A stretch of 64,000 nt of DNA from Micromonospora musae (GTDB lineage Bacteria > Actinomycetota > Actinomycetes > Mycobacteriales > Micromonosporaceae): the NCBI RefSeq assembly GCF_003626635.1, contig NZ_RAZT01000004.1, forward strand, positions 124,001 to 188,000, read 5' to 3'. Made by a program: the position numbers and the translations under genes. Below the pieces are notes generated by a model. It searched no databases, had not been told where the DNA came from, and saw only the letters and a list, made by a program, of their open reading frames with translations. Shown one piece after another: positions 51,996 to 61,293 of this stretch (its first letter is position 1; each line of letters opens with the position of its first letter).

Positions 51996-52324
51996 CAGCA
52001 GCAACCCTTCTCGTCGGCATCCGGGCAGGCGGCCGGGTCGACCGCCAGCACGAGACCGAGCAGGTCCGCCAGGGCGTGTGCCAGCCGGCCGTCGGCCAAC
52101 TCGTAGCGGGTGCGGCGGCCTTCCGGCGCCGCGACCACCAGGCCGCAGCCACGCAGACACGAGAGGTGGTTCGACAGGTTCTGCCGGGTCGTGCCGAGCA
52201 GGTCGGCGAGCTCAGCCGGGTAGCCCGGCCCCTCGCGCAGCGCCAGTAGCAGCCGGGCCCGCGTCGGATCGGAGAGGGCGTGACCGAAGCGGGCCAGCAC
52301 CTGACCGTGCGTCAAGGTCTCCAC
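51995..52324 (-). CDS. cmtR: Metal-sensing ArsR-family repressor CmtR
   Basis: 109 residues matching mycobacterial CmtR: HALSDPTRARLLLALREG, TTRQNLSNHLSCLRGCGLVV with Cys56 and Cys60 (metal ligands Cys57 and Cys61 in M. tuberculosis CmtR), and a Cys-containing tail (AACPDADEKGCC) that can supply the third ligand (Cys102 in CmtR). Cd(II) or Pb(II) binding releases the DNA. GTG start. Overlaps the exporter gene by one base; a palindrome lies 9 bases upstream. Confidence 0.92.
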   Translation of the reverse strand: METLTHGQVLARFGHALSDPTRARLLLALREGPGYPAELADLLGTTRQNLSNHLSCLRGCGLVVAAPEGRRTRYELADGRLAHALADLLGLVLAVDPAACPDADEKGCC

Positions 52325-52333
52325 TCGTCGGAC

Positions 52334-52353
52334 AGTACAGCATATGATGTACT
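52334..52353. promoter_or_regulatory. CmtR operator candidate
   Basis: AGTACA-GCATATGA-TGTACT: perfect 6-bp arms around an AT-rich 8-base centre, beginning 9 bases before the cmtR start. Position and form fit an ArsR/CmtR autorepression site. Confidence 0.65.
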
Positions 52354-52439
52354 ATGCCGCGAACTCGGGCGTAGTCGCTCCGAGCCGGTGGCGGAACAGG
52401 CGGGTCGCCGCGGCCCTCCGCCCGTTCGTACCGCCTGGT

Positions 52440-53678
52440 TCACACCCGGGCTTCCACGCGCTCCGGTGCGGGATCGAGCGGCAGGTCGCGCAGCCGGCGG
52501 ATCGGGGTCGACAGGTAGATGATCGGGGAGAGCACGGTGAGCGCGCCGAAGATCAGCAGAGTGGTGCGGGCGCCGAGCGGCCCGGCCAGGGCGCCGGCGA
52601 GCAGGCCGCCGAGCGGAATGGCGCCCCAGGAGACGAACTTGACCGTGGCGATCACCCGCGACAGCAGCTCCGGCGGGCTGGCGAGCATCCGGTAGGTGCG
52701 GGTGGTCACGCTGAGCACCACCGAGCAGCCGGCGAAGACGAGGTTGCCGACGGCGAAGGCGAGGTAGGCGACGGTGCCGGTGCCCAGCGGGATGACGAGC
52801 GCGCCGACCACGCTGACGACCGCCGCGATGACCAGGCCGCGTGCGGTGCCGACCCGATCGGTGAACCGGGTCGTCAGCGCGGCGCCGACGAGCGAGCCGA
52901 GGCCGTCGACGGCGATCAGCAGACCGACCAAGAGCGGCGGGGCGTGCAGCTCGCGCAGCAGGTAGTACGGGAAGAGGGCCAGCATCGCGCCGGAGACGAA
53001 GTTCGTCGCGGTGGCGTCCCACATCGCCGGTCCGATGATCGGGTGGCGGTGCACGTAGTGCCAGCCCTCGCGGATCATCGTGACCATCGGGGGCCGCTCG
53101 GCCGGTCGCTGCACCCGCCGGGCCGGCAGGGTGCGCAGCAGCGTGGCGGAGATCAGATAGCTGACGGCGTCCACGAAGAGCGTCGGCACCGCGCCCAGCA
53201 GCTGCACCGCGAGCCCGCCCAGCGACGGCCCGCCGAGCTGCGCGGCGGCATGCGTACCGGAGGTGAGGCTGTTACGCGCCTGCAACTGCGCCGCCGGCAC
53301 GATCTCCGGCAGGAAGGTCTGGTTCGCCACGTCGAAGAGCACGTTGGCGAAGCTCGTCACCAGGGCGACCGCGACCAGCTGGGCCACCGTCAGGGCGTCG
53401 AACCACCACGCCAGGGGGACGGACGCGATGGCGAGCGCCCGGATCAGATCCAGGGCGACCTGCATGCCGCGCAGCGGCAGGCGCTGCACGATCACCCCCG
53501 CCGGCAGGCTGATCAGCAGGTACGCGAGGTAGCCGGCGGCCGTGATCAGACCCATCTCGAAGGCGGACGCGTGCAGCACGGTCAGTGCGGTCAACGGCAG
53601 GGCCAATCCACCGACCGCCGAGCCGAAGAGGCTGGTCGTGCCGGCGACCCACCAGCGCCAGAAGACAGTAAGTTTCAT
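52440..53678 (-). CDS. MFS transporter (MFS_3, macrolide/enterobactin efflux-like)
   Basis: 412 residues, 12 membrane segments. FWRWWVAGTTSLFGSAVGGL at the start, GLITAAGYLAYLLISLPAGV and DRVGTARGLVIAAVVSVVGA fit the MFS_3 efflux group. ATG 53678 is chosen; an ATG five codons upstream (MVSSIMKL) is possible. A palindrome AGTTTCATAATGGAACT covers 53671-53687, over the start, and might be a regulator site. Exports an unknown compound. Confidence 0.88.
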   Translation of the reverse strand: MKLTVFWRWWVAGTTSLFGSAVGGLALPLTALTVLHASAFEMGLITAAGYLAYLLISLPAGVIVQRLPLRGMQVALDLIRALAIASVPLAWWFDALTVAQLVAVALVTSFANVLFDVANQTFLPEIVPAAQLQARNSLTSGTHAAAQLGGPSLGGLAVQLLGAVPTLFVDAVSYLISATLLRTLPARRVQRPAERPPMVTMIREGWHYVHRHPIIGPAMWDATATNFVSGAMLALFPYYLLRELHAPPLLVGLLIAVDGLGSLVGAALTTRFTDRVGTARGLVIAAVVSVVGALVIPLGTGTVAYLAFAVGNLVFAGCSVVLSVTTRTYRMLASPPELLSRVIATVKFVSWGAIPLGGLLAGALAGPLGARTTLLIFGALTVLSPIIYLSTPIRRLRDLPLDPAPERVEARV

Positions 53679-53791
53679 AATGGAACTGACCATAGTGATG
53701 GCTGCGCGGAAAGTCGACCTCGCCCTCCGGAGACCGCCCGGTACCGCGGTACCGGCGGAGGGCCGGGCCGGGCCGGATCGCGGGGGATCGG

Positions 53792-55222
53792 TCAGGACGC
53801 CGGAGCGCCGCCCCGGATCGCGGCCGCCTCCTCCTCGGTCGCCACCACCGGCGGCGCCGCCGGCATCGGGCGGCGGGCGGTCTCCGGCGCGAAGTACACC
53901 GCGATGCCGCCGACCAGCCCGGCCGCCACCAGCAGGAAGGCGGGGGCGATCAGGCTGTGGGTGCCGTCGACCAGCGCCGCGGCGACCAGCGGCGTCGTGC
54001 CGCCGAAGAGCGAGGTGGAGATGTTGTACGTGATGGAGAGCGCGCCGGCCCGTACCCGGGTGGGGAAGAGCGTCGGCAGGGTGCCCGGCTCCGTGCTGTC
54101 GAAGCAGAGGTACATCAGGCCGACGAGCAGCGTGCCGAAGAAGACGGCGACCACCGTGCGTTGCTGGATGATCAGGAAGGCCGGCACGGAGAGGACGACC
54201 AGCAGGACGCAGCCGGTCATCATGACGGGCCGACGCCCGACGCGGTCGGAGAGCCGGCCCGCGAACTGCAGCAGCACCATGAGGATCACCAGGACGACCA
54301 CCACCACGATCAGCGAGGTGTTCTGGGAGAAGCCGAGCTGCGCCGACAGGTAGCTCGGCAGGTACGCGGTGAGCATGTAGCTGGGCACGTTCAGCACGAG
54401 GACGAGGCCGAGGCAGACCAACAGCGGGCGGCGCTGATGGCGGACCAGTTCCTTCGCCTCCCTGCGGAGCCCGGCCGAGCGCTTCGGCGCGCGGGTCTCC
54501 AGATGCTCGAAGGCGGGCGTCTCGGTCAGCCGCAGGCGCAGGTACAGGCCGACCAGGCCGAGCGGGCCGGCGACGAGGAACGGGATTCGCCAACCCCAGG
54601 AGTCGAGGTCGGCTGTGGACAGCACGCTGGTCAGGAGCGTCACCAGCGACGCGCCGAGCACGAAGCCGGTCAGCGTGCCGAACTCGAGCCAGCTGGCCAC
54701 GAAGCCGCGCCGGCGGTCCGGCGAGTGCTCGGTGATGAACGTCATCGCCGAGCCGTACTCACCGCCGGTGGAGAAGCCCTGGATCAGCCGGGCCAGGAGA
54801 AGCAGCACCGGGGCCCAGACGCCGACCTGGGCGAAGCCGGGGAGCAGCCCGACGGCGAACGTGCCGAGCGACATCGTGATCACGGTGAAGACGAGCACCC
54901 GCTTGCGGCCGATGCGGTCGCTCAGCGGGCCGAAGAAGAGGCCACCCAGGGGACGGACGAGGAAGGCCGCGGCGAAGGTCGCGAACGACGAGAGGAGCTG
55001 CGCCGACTGGCTGGCCTCGGGAAAGAACACCCGCCCGATCGTCACGGCGGTGAAGCTGTACACCCCGAAGTCGAACCACTCGATCATGTTGCCGACCGCG
55101 GTCGCCGCGACGGTACGCCGGAGATCGCCGAGGCGGACGACGGTCACCGCGCCCGGGTCAGGGCTCCCCGCCGCGCCGTCACCGGTCGGGGCCGAGCCGT
55201 CCGGGCCGGCGTCTTCGCTCAT
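53792..55222 (-). CDS. MFS transporter, metabolite:H+ symporter (MHS) family
   Basis: 476 residues, 12 membrane segments. Family motifs: VGNMIEWFDFGVYSFTAVTI, FLVRPLGGLFFGPLSDRIGR, RLIQGFSTGGEYGSAMTFIT and ESTETPAF-like LRLTETPAFEHLE. Members such as ProP and KgtP import osmolytes or organic acids with protons. ATG 55222 has AGGAGGG at 8 bases. An about 40-residue Gly/Pro/Asp N-terminal extension precedes the first helix. Substrate unknown. Confidence 0.9.
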   Translation of the reverse strand: MSEDAGPDGSAPTGDGAAGSPDPGAVTVVRLGDLRRTVAATAVGNMIEWFDFGVYSFTAVTIGRVFFPEASQSAQLLSSFATFAAAFLVRPLGGLFFGPLSDRIGRKRVLVFTVITMSLGTFAVGLLPGFAQVGVWAPVLLLLARLIQGFSTGGEYGSAMTFITEHSPDRRRGFVASWLEFGTLTGFVLGASLVTLLTSVLSTADLDSWGWRIPFLVAGPLGLVGLYLRLRLTETPAFEHLETRAPKRSAGLRREAKELVRHQRRPLLVCLGLVLVLNVPSYMLTAYLPSYLSAQLGFSQNTSLIVVVVVLVILMVLLQFAGRLSDRVGRRPVMMTGCVLLVVLSVPAFLIIQQRTVVAVFFGTLLVGLMYLCFDSTEPGTLPTLFPTRVRAGALSITYNISTSLFGGTTPLVAAALVDGTHSLIAPAFLLVAAGLVGGIAVYFAPETARRPMPAAPPVVATEEEAAAIRGGAPAS

Positions 55223-55425
55223 CTCGTACGCCCTCCTGGCCTGCGCTGTGCGACCACGGCGGGCGGGCCCGTCTCGATCGCGGGGAGGCGCATTCCCGGC
55301 CGCGGGTTCGCGAAACGCGCTCCCCTTCGTTCCGGCTGCCGACCGCGGTTCACCGCGCGCCACGACCGGGCCTTTTCGTCCGGCGATGGTGTCCCGGAGC
55401 AGGGGGCCTGTGGGACCATCACCGC

Positions 55426-56589
55426 ATGAGGCGGACCTTGGCCGACGTGGTCGGCCGGCGTTACGAGGGCTACTTCCGCGACCGCACTCCCGTGCCGTTC
55501 GAGATCGTCGACCGTGACGGCGCTACCCACGGCTTCGGGGTCAGCGAGGCCCTGCCACCCCGGTTCAGTCTGGTCGTCCGCGACGACGTCGGTCAGCAGG
55601 CGCTGCACTCCCTCGACCAGCTCCAGGTGGTCCTCGCGTACCTCGCGGGACACCTCGACGTCGAGGGTGATCTGTTCGCCGCGCTGACCATGCGCCGGTT
55701 CTTCTCCGACGTGCACCCGATCGCCTTCCTCGGCCGCTGGCTGCCGGCCCTGGTGCACGGGCGGTACGGCCATGACCAGCGGTCGATTTCCCGGCACTAC
55801 GACGAGGACTCCGACTTCTTCCTGACCTTCCTCGACACCCGGCACCGCTGCTACACCGAGGGCGTCTTCGCGCGGGACGACGAGGCGCTGGAGGACGCGG
55901 TGACCCGCAAGCTCGACCTGGCACTCGACGCCATCGGCGTCGGTCCGGGGGACCGGGTGCTGGAGGTCGGCGGCGGGTGGGGAGCGTTCGCCGAACACGC
56001 GGCGCGGCGCGGCGTGGCAGTCACCACCGTGACGCTGGCCGCCGAGTCCGAGCGTTTTCTCACCGACTTCTTCGCCCGGGAGGGGTTGCCGGTCACCGTG
56101 GTGCGGGAGCACTTCTTGCGCTACCGGTCCGCCGAGCCCTTCGACGCGATCGTCAACATGGGCGTGACCGAGCACCTGCCCGACTACCGGGCCACACTGC
56201 GGGCGTACGCCCGGCTGCTGCGTCCCGGCGGGCGGATCTACCTCGACGCCCTCGCCATGCGGCGCAAGCAGCATGTGTCCACGTTCTTCAAGCAGTACGT
56301 CTACCCGGGGAACTCGGCCCCTCTGGTGCTGCACTCGTACCTGCGGCAGGTGGCCCGATCTCCGTTCGAGCTGCTCGACCTCGAGGACGACCGGCACAAC
56401 TACTTCCTGACCTGCCGGGCCTGGGCGCAGCGGCTGGACGCGCGGCGCGAGGAGATCGTCGCCCGCTGGGGGGAGCCGCTCTACCGCCGGTTCCGGATCT
56501 TCCTCTGGGGTTCGGCCGCCGGCTTCGACACGGGTCTCGTCCAGGCGTACCGGTGGGTCCTCATCCGCACCGCGGCCCGCCCGGCCTGA
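55426..56589 (+). CDS. Cyclopropane-fatty-acid synthase-like methyltransferase
   Basis: 387 residues, SAM-dependent. N-terminal domain (about 1-115), then SRHYDEDSDFFLTFLD, methyltransferase motif I VLEVGGGWGAFAEHA (about 183-197), VNMGVTEHLPDYRATLRAY and a hydrophobic C-terminal tail. Resembles CFA synthases, which methylenate phospholipid acyl chains, but the usual Cys motif after the HYD box is altered (RHRCYTEGVF), so the substrate may differ. Divergent from the MHS transporter. Confidence 0.85.
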   Translation: MRRTLADVVGRRYEGYFRDRTPVPFEIVDRDGATHGFGVSEALPPRFSLVVRDDVGQQALHSLDQLQVVLAYLAGHLDVEGDLFAALTMRRFFSDVHPIAFLGRWLPALVHGRYGHDQRSISRHYDEDSDFFLTFLDTRHRCYTEGVFARDDEALEDAVTRKLDLALDAIGVGPGDRVLEVGGGWGAFAEHAARRGVAVTTVTLAAESERFLTDFFAREGLPVTVVREHFLRYRSAEPFDAIVNMGVTEHLPDYRATLRAYARLLRPGGRIYLDALAMRRKQHVSTFFKQYVYPGNSAPLVLHSYLRQVARSPFELLDLEDDRHNYFLTCRAWAQRLDARREEIVARWGEPLYRRFRIFLWGSAAGFDTGLVQAYRWVLIRTAARPA

Positions 56590-56594
56590 GCCGA

Positions 56595-56621
56595 CCGAGG
56601 CCGGGCGCGGCCCGACCTCGG
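56595..56621. terminator. Hairpin between convergent genes
   Basis: CCGAGGCCGGGC (56595-56606) and GCCCGACCTCGG (56610-56621) pair with one mismatch around a 3-base loop, six bases after the CFA-like stop. Confidence 0.65.
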
Positions 56622-56686
56622 CCCCGAGCGGACCGGGTACGACGGGTACGCGGTGCTCGACGCCGGAGGCCGGATCGTGCGTCTGC

Positions 56687-57667
56687 TTACGCCACGGCTC
56701 CGGTCACCGCGAGGGTGTACTCCCAGAGCCGGTCGGCGGCGGCGGGATCGACGGACCAGCCGGCCACGCCGGCCATCGCCCCGGGACCGTTCGCCAGCGT
56801 GTGCGGGCCGCCCTCGACGACTTCGGCCTCCTGGTTGTGCTCGAAGTAGCGCCCGGTCACGCCCTCGAGCATCGGCGCGGCGGCGAGCAGGACCGTGGTG
56901 GCGGCCCCCTGCGCGGGCGTCTTGTAGTAATCCGGAGTGAGCAGGTCACCGTTCGCGTCCATGGCGCCGAGCGCTTGCAGGGTGGCCGCGTCCATGTGCC
57001 GCGTCAGGTTCGTGTGGATCGAACCCGGCGAAGCGGCGTTGGCACAGATCCCGTCCTCGGCCCATCGACGGCTGAGCGCGACGGCGAACAGCGTGTCGGC
57101 GGCCTTCGACTGCGCGTACGCGATGAGCGGGTCGTACGGCCGCCGCTCGAAGTGCGGATCGTCGAAGTCGAAGCCGGCCAGCAGTTGCGCGCTGGAGCTG
57201 ACCATGACCACGCGCGGACCGAAGCTCCGCGTGCGCCCGGTCGACCGGAGGGCCGCCCGCAGGCCGGTCACCAGAGCGAAGTGGCCGAGGTAGTTGGTGG
57301 CGAGCTGCATCTCCCAGCCTGCCGCGTTGAGCTGGCGCTCGGGGAGCGCCATCACGCCCGCGTTGGCGACGACGGTGTCCAGCGGGCCGTCCCACTGGTC
57401 GCAGAAGGCACGTACCGACGCCAGGTCGGCGAGGTCGAGTGCGGCGACGGTGGTGCCCGGGAACTCCTCGACGATGGCCTTGGCGGCGGCAGGGTTGCGG
57501 GTGGCGATCGTGACCTGGGCGCCGGCGCCGGCGAGCGCGCGAGTCGTCTCGCCTCCCAGCCCAGACGCCCCGCCCGTGACGATCATGCGGCGTCCGGTCA
57601 GGTCCACTCCGGTGAGGATCTCCGCCGCCGTGGCGCGCACGGAGAAGGGGGTAGTGATGAGTGACAT
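56687..57667 (-). CDS. Short-chain dehydrogenase (retinol dehydrogenase-like)
   Basis: 326 residues. GRRMIVTGGASGLGGETTRA (cofactor site), VANAGVMALPE, catalytic VVMVSSSAQLL and YAQSKAADTLF (Tyr-x3-Lys), then a C-terminal extension as in the WWOX/retinol dehydrogenase-like SDR group. ATG 57667; the open frame upstream runs through the AhpD-like gene and is ignored. Follows that gene on the same strand after 113 bases; possible operon. Confidence 0.9.
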   Translation of the reverse strand: MSLITTPFSVRATAAEILTGVDLTGRRMIVTGGASGLGGETTRALAGAGAQVTIATRNPAAAKAIVEEFPGTTVAALDLADLASVRAFCDQWDGPLDTVVANAGVMALPERQLNAAGWEMQLATNYLGHFALVTGLRAALRSTGRTRSFGPRVVMVSSSAQLLAGFDFDDPHFERRPYDPLIAYAQSKAADTLFAVALSRRWAEDGICANAASPGSIHTNLTRHMDAATLQALGAMDANGDLLTPDYYKTPAQGAATTVLLAAAPMLEGVTGRYFEHNQEAEVVEGGPHTLANGPGAMAGVAGWSVDPAAADRLWEYTLAVTGAVA

Positions 57668-57780
57668 GGCTGGTCTTCCAATTCTCGATGGAGCAGGCCC
57701 GCGCGACACGCGACGACGGCGGCGACCGGAAGGCGCCCCGGTGGCCGGAGGGTGCGGCGGGCGTTGCGGGGGAGGGCGCG

Positions 57781-58272
57781 TCAGGCGGCGGCGGTGTAGT
57801 GGCCGGGGACCATCCGGGTGGAGACGCCGAAGCGGTTGAAGGCGTTGATGGTGGTGATGGCGGCGATGAGGTGGGCGAGTTCGGTCTCGTCGAACTCGTT
57901 CGCGGCGCTCGCGTACACCTCCTCGGGGACGAAGCCGTCGGTGAGGACGGTGATCGCCTCGGTCAGCGCGATCGCGGCGATCTCCCTCGCCGTGTAGAAG
58001 TGCTTCGACTCGGTCCACGCGCCGAGCTGGATGATCCGTTCCGCTGATTCGCCGGCCGCCAGGGCGTCCTTGCTGTGCATGTCGAGGCAGAAGGCACAGT
58101 GGTTGAGCTGGGAGGCGCGGATCTTCACCAGGTTGAGCAGGGTCGGTTCGATGCCCTGCCGCGCCGCCGTGTCGAGCCGGATCATGGCCTTGTAGACGTC
58201 GGGGGCGAGCTTCATCCAGTCCAGGCGCGGGGCGTGCTCGGGGAGCCGCTCCGTGCGGTCGTTGATCGTCAT
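57781..58272 (-). CDS. AhpD-like carboxymuconolactone decarboxylase-family protein
   Basis: 163 residues with the alkylhydroperoxidase core: RASQLNHCAFCLDMHSKDAL (Cys59-x2-Cys62, His66), the catalytic arrangement of AhpD-type peroxidase domains. Probably a thiol peroxidase or reductant in the cytoplasm. ATG 58272. Just upstream of an SDR in the same direction. Confidence 0.9.
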   Translation of the reverse strand: MTINDRTERLPEHAPRLDWMKLAPDVYKAMIRLDTAARQGIEPTLLNLVKIRASQLNHCAFCLDMHSKDALAAGESAERIIQLGAWTESKHFYTAREIAAIALTEAITVLTDGFVPEEVYASAANEFDETELAHLIAAITTINAFNRFGVSTRMVPGHYTAAA

Positions 58273-58394
58273 GCCGGCAACCGTACGGCTCATGTGGCCC
58301 TGAGATCTGGTCCAATTTCGCGGTAGATCTCCGGACCAATTCGGAGGGTGCCCCACCGCCGCTCTGCGGCGCCGACCCGCATCCCGGCCTGGCG

Positions 58395-58429
58395 GGGGCC
58401 CGCGCTTCGCAGCTCGCCGCGCGGGCCCC
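58395..58429 (-). terminator. Hairpin terminator after the amidase
   Basis: GGGGCCCGCGC (58395-58405) pairs with GCGCGGGCCCC (58419-58429) around a 13-base loop, 27 bases downstream of the leftward amidase stop. Confidence 0.65.
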
Positions 58430-58455
58430 GGCGTGCCCTCCGGGGGAGGGTCAGG

Positions 58456-59925
58456 TCAGTCGAGGTTCGGTGCCACGAATCCGCCGAACTCCCGCTCGAG
58501 CAGCTCCGCGAAGCGGATGGGCGTGTGATCCTCGAACATCGGTCCGATCAGCTGGACGCCGATCGGCAGACCGTCGCGAGACCGCGCGACGGGGGCCACC
58601 GTGGCCGGGTTGCCGGGCGCGGACGCGATGCCGGCCCAGACGAGCTGGTCGGGGTAGTCGTACTCGACGCCGTCGACGGTGATGCGGCGTGCCCACTGGT
58701 CGGCACTCTGGTCGTGTCCGAAGGCGGTGGTGGGCGCCGCCGGGCAGAGCACGACGTCGAACTGCGTGAACAGCGCGGCCCAGGCGGCCCGATGCCGGGT
58801 GCGGAGCGCGTCGGTCTCGAGCCAGTCCCGGTGACTCAGCGCCGCTCCGCGCGCCCGTTCGGCGGCCAGGCTGACGTCGCCGCTGTCGATCTGCTCTGCG
58901 GCCTTGCGGACCTGTTCGTAGGCGTCCGGCGGGTAGGCGGCGGCGACAGCGGCAAGCAGGAGGCGCATGTAGAGCCGGGCCGCCTCGGTCTGATCGGGCA
59001 GGAGTGGGCTGTGCCGCTCCACCCTCGCGCCCGCCGCGGCGAGCTTCTCCGCGAGACCGTCGATCGCCGCGGCGACCTCGGTCGATGTCGGAATGGCCGG
59101 ATGGCTGTCCAGGACGAGGACCCGGTAGTCGGCCAGGCGGTCGTGGCGGGCCGGTGGCGGTTCGTGCCGGTACGCGACGCCGAGCCCCGGCGTCTCCGGC
59201 TCGGCCAGCAGGTCGAGCAGGAGCGTGAGATCGGCGGCGGTGCGGGCCATCGGGCCGATGACGGCGAGATCCCGGTCGTACGACAGCGGCGGCGTCGCCG
59301 GTGGCGTGTGCCCCCGCGACGGCAGCAGGCCGAGCGAGGGCTTGTGCGCGTACACCCCGGAGAAGTGGGCCGGTAGCCGCAGCGAGCCCGCGATGTCGGA
59401 GCCGAGTGACACCGGGCCGAACCCGGCGGCGAGCGCCGCGGCTGAACCACCCGAGGACCCGCCCGGCGTACGGCTGGTGTCCCACGGGTTGTTCGTCGTG
59501 CCGTACAGCGGGTTGTAGGTCTGCAGGTCGCCGAGTGCGATGGGGACGTTCGTCTTACCGAGGATCACGGCCCCGGCGGCCTTGAGCCGCGCGACCGCGA
59601 GGGCGTCCTCGGCCGGAACGAAGTCCTTGAACGGCGGAATGCCCCAGGTCGTCGGCAGCCCCGCGACGTTGAACGACTCCTTGACCGTCATCGGTATCCC
59701 GAGGAGAGGCCCGCCGGCTCTCCGCGCCCTGGCCCGGTCGGCCTTCCGCGCCGCGTCCAGGGCCCGATCGAAATCGCGCACGGGTACGGCGTTGAGCTTG
59801 CCGTCGTAGCGTTGAATACGCTGGATCACGACCTCGGCCAGCTCCACGGCGGACACCTCGCGCGCCTCCAGCGCGGCGGCCAACTCCCGCACCGTCGCGT
59901 ACGCGTAGTCCTCGGTACTCAACAT
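58456..59925 (-). CDS. Amidase (amidase signature family)
   Basis: 489 residues. Ser-cisSer-Lys triad visible: Lys82 in GIPMTVKESFNV, cis-Ser in TPGGSSGGSAAALAAG (about 157-158) and Ser181 in LGSDIAGSLRLPAHF. Hydrolyses C-N bonds of amides; no signal peptide, so cytoplasmic. ATG 59925 is preferred over a TTG at 59946 because AAGGAG sits 3-4 bases upstream. The HxlR-type regulator gene lies 45 bases upstream on the same strand, so they likely share a promoter. Confidence 0.93.
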   Translation of the reverse strand: MLSTEDYAYATVRELAAALEAREVSAVELAEVVIQRIQRYDGKLNAVPVRDFDRALDAARKADRARARRAGGPLLGIPMTVKESFNVAGLPTTWGIPPFKDFVPAEDALAVARLKAAGAVILGKTNVPIALGDLQTYNPLYGTTNNPWDTSRTPGGSSGGSAAALAAGFGPVSLGSDIAGSLRLPAHFSGVYAHKPSLGLLPSRGHTPPATPPLSYDRDLAVIGPMARTAADLTLLLDLLAEPETPGLGVAYRHEPPPARHDRLADYRVLVLDSHPAIPTSTEVAAAIDGLAEKLAAAGARVERHSPLLPDQTEAARLYMRLLLAAVAAAYPPDAYEQVRKAAEQIDSGDVSLAAERARGAALSHRDWLETDALRTRHRAAWAALFTQFDVVLCPAAPTTAFGHDQSADQWARRITVDGVEYDYPDQLVWAGIASAPGNPATVAPVARSRDGLPIGVQLIGPMFEDHTPIRFAELLEREFGGFVAPNLD

Positions 59926-59970
59926 CCACTCCTTGGTGATTGCCAATCGGCGAGGGATCGTGCGCGTGGG

Positions 59971-60468
59971 TCAGCTGCTCGGCGAGTCGACCCAGTCGCC
60001 GTTCGCGACGATCGCGAGACCGTCGGGGTCGAGGCTTCGGCCGGATTCGGTACGCGGGCCGATCGTGACCGGCTCGCCGGTGCTGCGTTCGACGAGTCGC
60101 AGCGGCCCGCCCTCCTCGGCCTGCAGGTGCTTGTTGCCCCACTGCATCAGGGCGAAGACCGCGGGGAGCAGGTCCTTGCCCATCTCGGTCAGCAGGTACT
60201 CGTCGCGGGTGCGCTTCCCCGGCTCCTGATAGGGCTGCTTGACGAACAGCCCGATCTCGGTGAGCTGCTTCAGCCGAGCCGCGACGATCGCCTCGCTGAT
60301 CCTCGTCCGGCGAGCGAAGTCGTCGAAGCGCACCGTGCCGCACAACGCCTCGCGAAGGATCAACATCGACGAGCGCGTGCCGATGACGTCCATCGCCATG
60401 GCGATCGAGCAGTTCTCCAGCCGCCAAGCGCTCCGGTCGGCGAGCACTCCCGCGAAGGTGATCGACAC
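59971..60468 (-). CDS. HxlR family transcriptional regulator
   Basis: 165 residues: HxlR winged helix with ENCSIAMAMDVIGTRSSMLI (Cys20), LREALCGTVRFDDFARRTRI and ARLKQLTEIGLFVKQPYQ, plus an about 50-residue tail. The N-terminal Cys is the redox or electrophile-sensing residue in HypR, YodB and QorR relatives. GTG start. An 8-bp inverted repeat lies upstream. Reads into the amidase; may also control redox genes nearby such as the quinone reductase. Confidence 0.9.
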   Translation of the reverse strand: MSITFAGVLADRSAWRLENCSIAMAMDVIGTRSSMLILREALCGTVRFDDFARRTRISEAIVAARLKQLTEIGLFVKQPYQEPGKRTRDEYLLTEMGKDLLPAVFALMQWGNKHLQAEEGGPLRLVERSTGEPVTIGPRTESGRSLDPDGLAIVANGDWVDSPSS

Positions 60469-60895
60469 AGCCCCTCCCCATCAGTCAGGTCAGCTGGTCC
60501 GGAAGCTACCACCTGACTACTAACCATCAAAGCCAGCTCCGCTGTGACCTTCCGAACGGACGGTGACGCCTCGATCCATGGCACGCTCGGGTCGCGATCG
60601 TCGGGGCGCTGTTCCGTCGGCCGGACGTGCGCGCCGGTGGGCCCTCGGTGCGCTCGACACCGCAGCGAACCGGGACGTTCCGGGCCCCTGGCCGCAGTGA
60701 ACCGCGAGGGCGGCCCGCTCGTGATCACCACACACGACCGGGCCGCCGCCGCCCGACCACCGGGCCGGGCGGCGACCCCCGACCCACCTCACCGCGAGGC
60801 GGATCCGAGGGTGTTCGTGCGCTCCGCGCACTGGCCGACCAGCGCTCGCCGAACACGCGCCGCGGCCCGGCGATCCGTGACAACAAGGAGGATAA
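60469..60895. other. Intergenic region HxlR / small ORF
   Basis: 427 bases with no supported gene; frames across it are Arg/Pro-rich and lack family features. It holds the inverted repeat at 60483-60518 near the HxlR start and an AAGGAGG ribosome site at its right end. Confidence 0.5.
60483..60518. promoter_or_regulatory. HxlR operator candidate
   Basis: AGTCAGGT (60483-60490) and ACCTGACT (60511-60518) are perfect inverted arms separated by 20 bases, 14 bases upstream of the HxlR GTG. Spacing of about two helical turns between half-site starts suits a dimer pair. Confidence 0.5.
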
Positions 60896-61126
60896 ATGTC
60901 CGATTCATGGCTTCCCACCCTGCGTACGGCGACCCCGGAGGAGGGATTTCAGCTCGCGATCAAGCTCTCGCGGATCGGGGTGAAGATGACCCAGCCCTCC
61001 GCGGAGGTGCGCGAGAGGCTTCGCCCCGAGTACGCCGAGAACGCCGACAGCCTGATCGCCAGCTCTCAGGTGATCGCGCTCAACTTCCAGACGGTCGCAC
61101 AGGCGAACGACTTCTGGCGGAGCTGA
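60896..61126 (+). CDS. Small hypothetical protein (76 aa)
   Basis: Strong AAGGAGG ribosome site 5 bases before the ATG. The sequence is predicted helical and soluble (EEGFQLAIKLSRIGVKMTQP, SAEVRERLRPEYAENADSLI, FQTVAQANDFWRS). No family recognised. The mycofactocin-type SDR follows 266 bases downstream. Confidence 0.7.
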   Translation: MSDSWLPTLRTATPEEGFQLAIKLSRIGVKMTQPSAEVRERLRPEYAENADSLIASSQVIALNFQTVAQANDFWRS

Positions 61127-61293
61127 CCGGCTCGCACCCCGATCCGCCGGCGCACGGCAGGCGTTCGTCCGCTGCGACGCGTCCGCCCGATGGCCGGCGG
61201 GGCCGGGCTGCAGTGGCGGCCCGTCCGGCGACCTGTTCGTCGGCGGGGCCGCCGCTGTGCCGCAGGGTGACGAGATGCACACGATCCGTGTAA

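Noticed and set aside
52344..54353. Forward 669-codon frame over two MFS genes
   Set aside because: Low-complexity Arg/Asp/Glu/Gln composition, antisense to genes with transport motifs on the reverse strand.
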